A stretch of 25,000 bases of DNA, taken from Tubiluchus corallicola. Taxonomy: Eukaryota; Priapulida; Priapulimorpha; Priapulimorphida; Tubiluchidae. Below the pieces are notes generated by a model, which was not told the origin of the DNA, ran no database searches, and saw nothing but the letters and a program-made list of their open reading frames with translations. Of this stretch, positions 18,516-25,000 are shown piece by piece (position 1 is the stretch's first letter; the number at the start of each line of letters is the position of its first letter). The position numbers were made by a program, and so were the translations under genes. Location of the stretch: assembly GCA_030141605.1 (NCBI GenBank), contig JAQGDQ010001546.1, positions 1 to 25,000 on the forward strand. The letters run 5' to 3'.

Positions 18516-19617
18516 CGCTCCGTCTGCTTAGCCTGAACAGTGTTGTGCATAAACTGCCATCGTTGTCGTCATTGCAATGATCAGTACGATCATTTCTCCT
18601 GTTGAAGTTTTGGTCAACAGAGGGCAGCACAGCTTATGCATAGATGAAATTGTGGTTTCTCCACGTAGTGGATTCTTTTCACTTTTAAAGTGGAGCCTTC
18701 AAAGTGGAGTTTTTCTGCATATTGCGCAGTCATTCTTACATCAAATTTTTGTATATTAGTTACTTAAAAAAATAATTGATTTTTTTTCTGCTGTGCAAAT
18801 CCATTATAATTTGTTGTAAAGCTACTATTGGACTCCATTGTTTTACTAAACATAATTATCGAGTTGTTAATCGTAAAATGTTTTCTCAAACTTTGAAATA
18901 GAACTATTAAACACCTGGATGTTGTGCAAATCATACAGTATATTATTAAACAAGAACAAAGCAAAGAACAATTGTACATACATGAGAAAATAATACCTAC
19001 TGGGCCCAGATTTAACAAGTAACAAGGAGTATACTCATGTTTATACGTAGTTCCCGATGGCCGGCTCTTCCAGGATGCTGCGGACTCCACCAATGCTCCA
19101 AAAGTTTCAGAATCTCTCACAGGGTGGTTTGTCCAAGAGCTCCTCTAAGTGAAGAAGTATGACGAGGCAATTACTTCACTCCTGAGTCGTGCTGGTGCTA
19201 CGTAAAGGTTATCGATACAACATTGTGCATTTAATTATTGTCTCTCACAGGATATTAACTGAATTTTACCATTAAGACCAAAATAAAACTCAGACAAAAC
19301 GTGTTTCAAACATATGACAAACAGAAGAAATGTACCAACCATGTCGACCAGGTAAAACGGCCTGGATAGACATCCATTCAACAGAATATTCGGTACCGAA
19401 ATGAAGTAGTCAAAATTTAGCCTAGATAGAATGACCTTGTATACAATCCATAGTATTCGATGGCTTCTATACTGTTCAAAATCTTAAGACTGATGAATGG
19501 CTCTTATCGGCCAGTTAGCTAGCGGTCATGCATCGCATGGCCGTGACGAATAGTATGAGTAAAATATTGGTAGGTGTTCCGTGTAAGAACATCACGAAAT
19601 GTTGGAAAACTTACACA
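18516..19617. other. RTCA 3' flank, no gene recognised
   Basis: The 3' UTR must begin here, but no AATAAA appears before 19282; ATTAAA at 18906-18911 is a possible weak signal. An antisense open frame at 18764-19120 (118 codons) has no recognisable motif. An AGAGGGCAGCA motif is at 18619. Confidence 0.5.
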
Positions 19618-19780
19618 TACAACACCGACAATCACCATACCGATAATTACAACACCGATAATCACCGTATCAATAATTACAACACCGATAATCACCGTAC
19701 CGATAATTACAACACCGATAATCACCGTACTGGTAACCACAACACCGATAATCACCATACCGATAATCACCGTACCGTAT
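19618..19780 (+). repeat. 30-bp minisatellite, about 5 units
   Basis: The unit is ACAACACCGATAATCACCGT followed by ACCGATAATT, with sub-similarity between its two halves (CCGATAAT). The period divides by 3, so frames stay open on both strands and give repetitive Asn/Asp/His, Ile/Pro/Thr or Ile/Val-rich peptides. These are not credible genes. Confidence 0.93.
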
Positions 19781-20245
19781 ACTGTTGTTTTATTTAAATT
19801 TATATTATTTGAATTTGTTTATTGTAAATAAATTACAATTGTTGTCTTTTTAGCTATTTATTGACTTTTTCTTTATAATAGTTTCAAATAGTAATCATGC
19901 TAATCTTCTTCAACTCTGTTCACACTTAAATTGATTTGCACTATGCATTAGACGATGCACACCTGTTTGTGCATGAGGCAAGTTTTACTTATAGTGTAGC
20001 AATGCTGTGGTCATTGTAATCCTGTAGTTCCCGGTTCTAATCCAGGTCAGACCAGACTTCACATTTCTTGTCGTTTTGTCAAGTTAGATTTATGGGAAAG
20101 TAGTTGTAGATTAGATTTGTTTATTGCTAATCTTAATGCTTGTGGTGGGACCATAACCTGGTATGTTATTACGAATAATCCTCCAAAACGGGACACTGAA
20201 CTAGCAGGAGAGTTAGCCTTGTTCGGATGTGACGGAATTCTCCTT
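19781..20245. other. No gene recognised; weak tRNA-like segment
   Basis: Around 19995-20050 a TAGCAATGCTGTGG stretch and, some 30 bases on, GGTTCTAATCC (one mismatch from the tRNA B box GGTTCGANTCC) could be the head of a tRNA-derived SINE. The arms do not fold into a convincing tRNA and no tail is clear. Confidence 0.3.
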
Positions 20246-20388
20246 CAGTGAAAGAAAAAAGGGACGGGGGGAAAGAGAGGAGTAAGGAAAGACGAGAGAG
20301 AGGGGGGAATAAGGAAAGACGAGAGAGAGAGAGTGGTAAGAATAAAGGAAGAGAGAGGGGGGGAGGAAGATGGGAGAGAGAGATTCGA
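20246..20388 (+). repeat. Polypurine tract (GA/GGA-rich)
   Basis: About 140 bases almost without pyrimidines, built of GAGAGA, GGAAAGACGAGAGAGA and G-run segments. The AAGGAAAGACGAGAGAG piece occurs twice. Such tracts may adopt triplex (H-DNA) forms. Apparent frames on the - strand (Leu/Ser/Pro-rich) are low complexity. Confidence 0.9.
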
Positions 20389-20917
20389 AACTGACATCGC
20401 AAATGAAACTGCCTCTAAGAAGTATTGAACCACCAAAAATCGATCGTAAAAATTGTAGATTAATGCATGTAGCTGTAATCTTTCAAGAACGTGACAGAAT
20501 ACATGAGCTCACAGCTTCCTTCACTGAGAAAATCACCTGGATTACATAAACTATTAGATAATTATATACCTGTTTCTTCAATAAACACCATCACAGTTTC
20601 ATTGCACACCTGTGACACCTGATTCTTTTCAATTTGAAATTTCGTTCATTTTCCTTTCCATCCGTAATACTGCAGCTAAATTGCTGGACGCAGCAATTAA
20701 TATGGTGAGGATATCGTACCAGTGAGTCACGCTATGGGTTTGATATTTAAACCGCTTAGTTCCGGGCAAGTGAATATTAGTTCAATAATGTAGCGACATG
20801 GAGTTATAAATAATGTAAATATGTAATAATGTAATATAAATAATTAAAGATTTACCCGTGTTTTTCTAAACAAAATAAATAAGTGATATCCTATTTTTAA
20901 ATTTGTTGTCTTCTCCT
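20389..20917. other. No gene recognised
   Basis: AT-rich sequence with no open frame of note and no clear element ends. Short TAAATAATGTAAATATG-type repetition occurs near 20808-20845. Confidence 0.5.
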
Positions 20918-21061
20918 TTAAAGCACGCATTGAAAGCGGAATAGAGTTTAATTATTCAAATATAAGAAACGATTGCTAACTTTTATAGGCAAGAAAATTT
21001 ATATTTTAGAGAGTAAATTAAAATGAGATTGAGTCTAAACAATCGTTCGGTCTTCCTTTAA
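20918..21061 (-). mobile_element. Short TTAA-flanked MITE (144 bp, internally deleted)
   Basis: Reverse-oriented copy of the left part of the 22825-23379 family: read on the - strand it begins TTAAAGGAAGACCGAACGAT and continues with CTTGCCTATAAAAGTTAGCA. TTAA stands at both ends (20918-20921 and 21058-21061). Nearly everything beyond the first 120 bases of the full element is missing. Confidence 0.72.
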
Positions 21062-21096
21062 TATGTCAGTCTGGATAAGCCTTTTCACAGTTTCGT

Positions 21097-22341
21097 TGTG
21101 AATATGCGCAGTTGCTGTAGGTCAAAGGTTAAGTGTACTATAGCAACACGTCTTAACTACAAGTGTCACGTGACATGTGGGTAAAGGAAGGACCAGTTGA
21201 GTAACTTCAGTTGTTTTCGTGGAGATTTTAGTTAGTTATGGATTAGTCTGAGTGGACTCTTTCTTGGGTTGCGGTTCATGTTACTAGTTCCCAGGGCTCC
21301 TTGGTTGAAGTTGTATATTATTTGAAGACAATCACGTGCGCTGTAGCTCGATGAAGGTTCACTGGGAGTCAGGTTCGCCTAGAGTACGTTTCTTTCTGAC
21401 CTCTGCAAGGTCGCCTGCGTCACAGGCTTGTGTTCGGTACTGATTGGTTGCTCGCTGCACGTCATTCACTACGTCGCACCGTTGTGTAACATGTTGATTG
21501 GCTGTTCGTCTGGACAGTGAAGCAGGTTACGAGGACTGCTTGTAAAATGTTGCTGGAAGAAGAGTAATTTTCAAGGCTTAGACAGCTTTTTACTGACGAT
21601 TATTGTCTTTTCATGCAATGATCTATTGTCCAAAATTATGCCACCAGGTTCTCTGGTATCTGGCCTCCTCGTCTACTATAATACTGTTTCTCGTAACACT
21701 GGCATAACAAATAGATTTATTCGCAAATAATGATAGGATATTGAAGTGTACTACAGCCATGGTGGAAGAGCCGATAATAAACTGTTATGTACAGAAAGCC
21801 TTCACTATTTCATTCATGTTCCAAAGTCGCTTATTCTAAAGAGAATAATAAAGAGAACATTAACAAGTAAGAAAAATAACTAGAATGATAAACAGAAGCT
21901 TAATAATTAAGAAGACGTCAACTTATTGGCAAAAGTACTTTCTCAAACTTCAGAGATTGAATTCATAACTTAATTAAATTATTTAAATTCATGTAACTTA
22001 CATCGTTGGCTCTTCGTCAAGATTTAAAATTTCACAAGGTACAAATTTGGTTATAAATAAACGCTGTTATTAACTATAACACAATAACGACAAAAACATT
22101 GTTGTGAATAAAAACGCGACCATCATTGTTCTCCTCCTGTCCTTTCTTTCCTGCACTGCTTGTAGAGGGCAGCACCTTCCAATAAATAAGTGTCGTTATG
22201 CATATTGCAGTTACAATTAGCATATGTCTCCTTTCTTAATTACTATTACAATAGCAAGGCTACGAGGCGTTGTCTGGCACCTGTCACTAGGATAACGACT
22301 TAACCTTTGACCTTTTCACGATCATTTTCAATCGCTGGAAC
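21097..22341 (+). repeat. Interspersed repeat with inner inverted repeat, copy 2 (expanded)
   Basis: Its left block (21097-21255) and right block (22238-22341) match those of 1424-1769. GTCAAAGGTTAAGT at 21121-21134 is inverted at 22298-22311. The middle is about 980 bases against 85 in copy 1, so one copy has gained or the other lost internal sequence. No coding frame is recognised in the middle. Confidence 0.55.
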
Positions 22342-22551
22342 TGCGAAAGTGGGGTATCAGAAGTCGAAATACTGTGGCAATAGCGTGTGTAAATATATTG
22401 CAAATTAAAAACACGCATGCGCAGTAGAATCACAAAATCAGGTCTAAATTTAACAGTTGAAACTAGATATACATATATTCTACTTTCAGCATTAACTTCA
22501 CAAGCCACCTCGCCCAAAGTTGTCTTGTAAAGTCTATGACTATTTTCGGAT

Positions 22552-22824
22552 TTCTTAACTACATGAAGTTTACATTTGAAATCTAAGAACTTGTATTATG
22601 AGCGTTGAAATTAGACTGAAAGCCAAAACGCATCTAAAAAGTGTATTGTTTTTGCTTTAATTAATTTTGATTAGTTTTTCGCACAAGGTAATTATAATTG
22701 TGCGGACGTTTCGTGTTCAGAATAAAATGAAATTGTATATCTGCTTCATTAGACGGGCAGCGAAATTGAAATGTTGCTTTACGGTAACGTTAGTTTACAA
22801 GTAAACAGTCGTCGTAAATAAAGC
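22552..22824 (+). repeat. Interspersed repeat upstream of TTAA MITE, unoccupied hAT site
   Basis: Matches 16183-16447. GTCGTCGTAAATAAAGC at 22809-22825 corresponds to the place where the hAT element sits in the other copy, here with one TCGTAAAT only. Confidence 0.8.
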
Positions 22825-23379
22825 TTAAAGGAAGACAGGACGATTGTTTACACTCAATCTCATTTTCATTTACTGTCCAAAATATGCATTTTCTTGCCTA
22901 TAAAAGTTAGCAATTGTTTCTTATATTTGAATCATTTGTTTAGAAAGTTAATTAACGGTAACCGAACACAGCTATTGCTTACGTCAGAAACTAACCATAG
23001 CTTGTGCAATGACAGGCATCTTCCATTGCATGTCAAGCACATTTGCATAAGTGTTACAGTACGTTTTAAACGCGTGATATCACTAAAATGGGCTCTACGT
23101 CATATGACGTCAGAAACTAACACTGCTGTTCATGATCATGCTTATCACGGTACCGCATTCTATTTGTCGACCACGCGCATGTGCCAAAAAGGTGCCGTTG
23201 CCAATCTTAGTAGATTCACTGAGCCGCGCGTAGCTTTGAAAGTTTAACGAAATTTGAGTATCCGAGGTAATTATTATTTAATCTAAGCTTTGATTTAAAA
23301 TAAGCTATTGTAGTTTTCAATATTTTATAGCATTCTTTATTCTAAACTCGTGTTTACACAATCATCTGGTTTTCCTTAA
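22825..23379 (+). mobile_element. TTAA-flanked MITE, copy 2 (555 bp, best preserved)
   Basis: TTAA occurs at both ends (22825-22828 and 23376-23379). Inside are inverted ends: AAAGGAAGACAGGACGATTG then TTTACAC on the left, and GTGTTTACACAATCATCTGG then TTTTCCTT on the right. It aligns with 9552-10107. A short frame at 22894-23247 reads through it but has no protein features. A - strand AATAAA at 23341-23336 lies within it, about 145 bases past the receptor stop, and could serve as that gene's poly(A) signal. Confidence 0.82.
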
Positions 23380-23485
23380 GTGACAAGAATAAACACGACA
23401 CGTTAAGTGACTAGAGTTTTCCTTTAACAGGTGAACTAGCATGGAAAATATACTAATTACCACAAATTACTAATCACTGCAAATC

Positions 23486-24015
23486 CTAATTACACAGCAT
23501 CTGCTTGTACCCATTTCTAAAGTTTCTATTGAGAATTCCATAGATGATGGGATTACAGCAACTGTTACTGTATCCGAGCATGATGCTGATGGCTTCAAAC
23601 TGTCGAGGAGGCGAATTCCTGCCGTAGATCGACCAGAACATGAAGATCACATGCGGAAACCAGCAGGCGATGTATGCGAAGATGACCACCAGAAAAGAGA
23701 CGGCCAGACGCATCTCGTCTTTCCGTTTGTCGCTGACCAGCGGTCTGCCGGTCTGACCGGACGAGTTGGAGCTGGTGTGGATGGAACTGAGCGTCGCTGC
23801 GGTACGACGGCGACTGTTGCGGACTTCTTGGAGGATCCTGACGTAGCAGATGGACATGATGGTGATGTTGCCTCCGAACACTGTCAACACCAGAAAGTAG
23901 GTGTATGGTACATTGAGCTGCCAGAGGATGAAGCAGACATTCTGGTTTGGGAGGTATTGGTAGCCTCCAAAAAACAATGGCGGGACAGCAAATATGAGGG
24001 CAAGCAGCCAAACAC
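23486..24015 (-). CDS. Class A (rhodopsin-like) G-protein-coupled receptor, last coding exon, TM4-TM7
   Basis: A seven-helix membrane receptor signalling through G proteins; ligand unknown. The exon opens after TTTAG on the - strand (phase 1) and ends TAG at 23488-23486, giving 175 complete codons. Order: TM4 with WLLALIFAVPPLFFGG, second outer loop with the cysteine expected to form the conserved disulphide (NQNVCF), TM5 ending SICYVRILQEVR, a Ser/Thr-rich inner loop of about 45 residues, TM6 with the CWFPH form of CWxP, TM7 with NPIIY (NPxxY), helix 8 NRNFRNGYKQM and a very short tail ending LCN. The usual TM5 proline appears replaced by glycine. There is no TM7 lysine, so it is not an opsin. 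The NSCCNPIIYGILNRNF part recalls melatonin-like and peptide receptors, but I cannot choose. TM1-TM3 exons lie beyond the window or are unseen. Confidence 0.92.
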
Positions 24016-24158
24016 CTAAATTAAAATGTTTAGAAATATACAATTAGTAGTTCATAAACTATTTTGTATATTCATCTGAATTTTAATGTTTGTTAGAATA
24101 ACAGAAAAGACACAAATTAGTTTTTTGAAGGAAAATTTATGTAACGAGGAGGTTACTT

Positions 24159-24629
24159 GGTTAAACCAAAACTGCACCCAATCTCAAAACAATCTACTCT
24201 TTAAAATGTTGAAAGGAAACAAACTATTTTTTCAAAAATGACTTACGTTAAAGAATTGTTACTACACAAACACAATTTCACATTCGCACCACTAGTTCTT
24301 CACTGTTACATGCATTTCGCCATTCGCTAGTTAGACGGGCACTAGCGCCTGCATTTCGGAAACGCATTGCACAAAAAACAGGTGCTGTGCCTCTCCGTTC
24401 AGATATGCTAGCTTGTGACGAACTACACACGTTCGACAGCTCATGTCTGAGTACAGCGGCAAATTTGACATTTGAATTTTTTGTCTCAAAACTTGCTTAG
24501 TTTTAGTACAACACACTGAATATCTTACAGTAGCACTGTACTGCAATTTTCGCTTTCGCAAACACGTGCACACGCTCGTGGAATATATCTACTGTTGAAA
24601 ATTATGTTAGTTTGTGACGTCGTCAATAG
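24159..24629 (-). mobile_element. Single arm of the fold-back repeat family, reverse oriented
   Basis: The reverse complement aligns with the left arm of 10143-11039, from TTGACGACGTCACAAAC through CGTGTGTAGTTCGTCACAAG, GGTACAGCACCTG-like parts and CCATTCGCTAGTTAG to a central ACCCAATC motif. It lies about 140 bases upstream of the receptor exon, in its intron or between genes. A - strand frame at 24331-24573 is only this repeat read through. Confidence 0.75.
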
Positions 24630-25000
24630 TTCGTGCCGTTAATCTATTATTTAATTATCTGAAACGCTTTTGTAGTATTAATTGTGCTAAAATGTATACT
24701 TTTTATCAGATTTAAAGATGGGGTAGTATATGAACAATCGTCCTGTGTTCCTTTCAAGGAGCCACTGGAAGAGAAGTTACGGTTAAGCAGTAGCCAGGTT
24801 ATACGCCCCCCCTCTATAGGACAATTTAAAGGGGCACAGGAAAGGCATCATCCAAAATCACGATTTACACAATAGGCGAATTTTACTTCCTTAAAAACCT
24901 TAAAATTAAGTTTAAAAATTAAAATTAAATTAAGTTTGGAGGCTACGACCCAAAAGAACGGCTTATGCAAAACGTTCTTAGGACTGGCAATACCTCCCTC
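24630..25000. other. Repeat tail, then no recognised feature
   Basis: 24690-24755 (ATACTTTTTATCA, then ATGGGGTAGTATATGAA) matches 11095-11150, the sequence just beyond the fold-back element in intron 4, so the repeat unit is longer than its arms. The last 240 bases show no coding sign and no upstream exon of the receptor. Confidence 0.55.

Noticed and set aside
18764-19120. Antisense open frame of 118 codons downstream of RTCA
   Set aside because: No motif recognised, and its composition follows the surrounding AT-rich DNA.
19519-19831. Open frames on both strands with Ile/Val or Asp/His/Asn repeats
   Set aside because: They come from a 30-bp minisatellite whose period is divisible by 3.
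19995-20050. A functional tRNA gene
   Set aside because: The box-like motifs are present but the acceptor and anticodon arms do not pair; at best a SINE remnant.
23595-24019. Open frames in other frames across the receptor exon
   Set aside because: Shadows of the receptor coding sequence, without any conserved motif of their own.

Overview
This is a gene-poor, repeat-rich, AT-rich stretch of animal nuclear DNA, probably from an invertebrate; I could not fix the phylum. The evidence is a spliced housekeeping gene with canonical GT/AG introns, part of a rhodopsin-like receptor (an animal gene family), and many short non-autonomous DNA transposons and minisatellites.

The main gene is RTCA (RNA 3'-terminal phosphate cyclase) on the + strand, from 4998 to 18515. 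I recognise ten coding exons. All nine introns have GT/AG ends, and together the exons give a cyclase of about 360 residues, close to the usual length. The putative nucleotidyl-accepting histidine is present in exon 9. One thing is wrong: exon 3 has a run of four T (8760-8763) where three would keep the frame, so the literal reading stops at TAG 8763-8765 after 79 residues, although every downstream exon looks well conserved. It may be a sequence error, a null allele or, less likely, +1 recoding at UUU-UAG.

The second gene lies at the right edge on the - strand (24015 down to 23486). It is the last coding exon of a class A G-protein-coupled receptor covering TM4 to TM7; the exons for TM1-TM3 are not in the window.

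Most of the rest is mobile or tandem sequence. 1-925 has an (AGT)60 array and plain AT-rich DNA. 927-1326 is a hAT-type element with a perfect 8-bp target duplication; a reverse-oriented relative at 16448-16840 lies inside an older repeat whose unoccupied counterpart is seen near 22811. 1424-2780 holds further repeats and a strong hairpin. 4174-4443 is a Harbinger-like element. Intron 1 holds a pogo/Tigger-like MITE between two direct repeats. Intron 4 is largely a TTAA-flanked MITE followed by a fold-back element. Intron 5 holds a TIR element with a 40-bp minisatellite that resembles the element's own end. Intron 8 holds the nested hAT element and a 63-bp minisatellite ending close to the exon 9 acceptor. 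18516-23485 has no recognisable gene and holds a 30-bp minisatellite, a purine tract and more copies of the same repeat families. I found no CRISPR array, rRNA or convincing tRNA gene.
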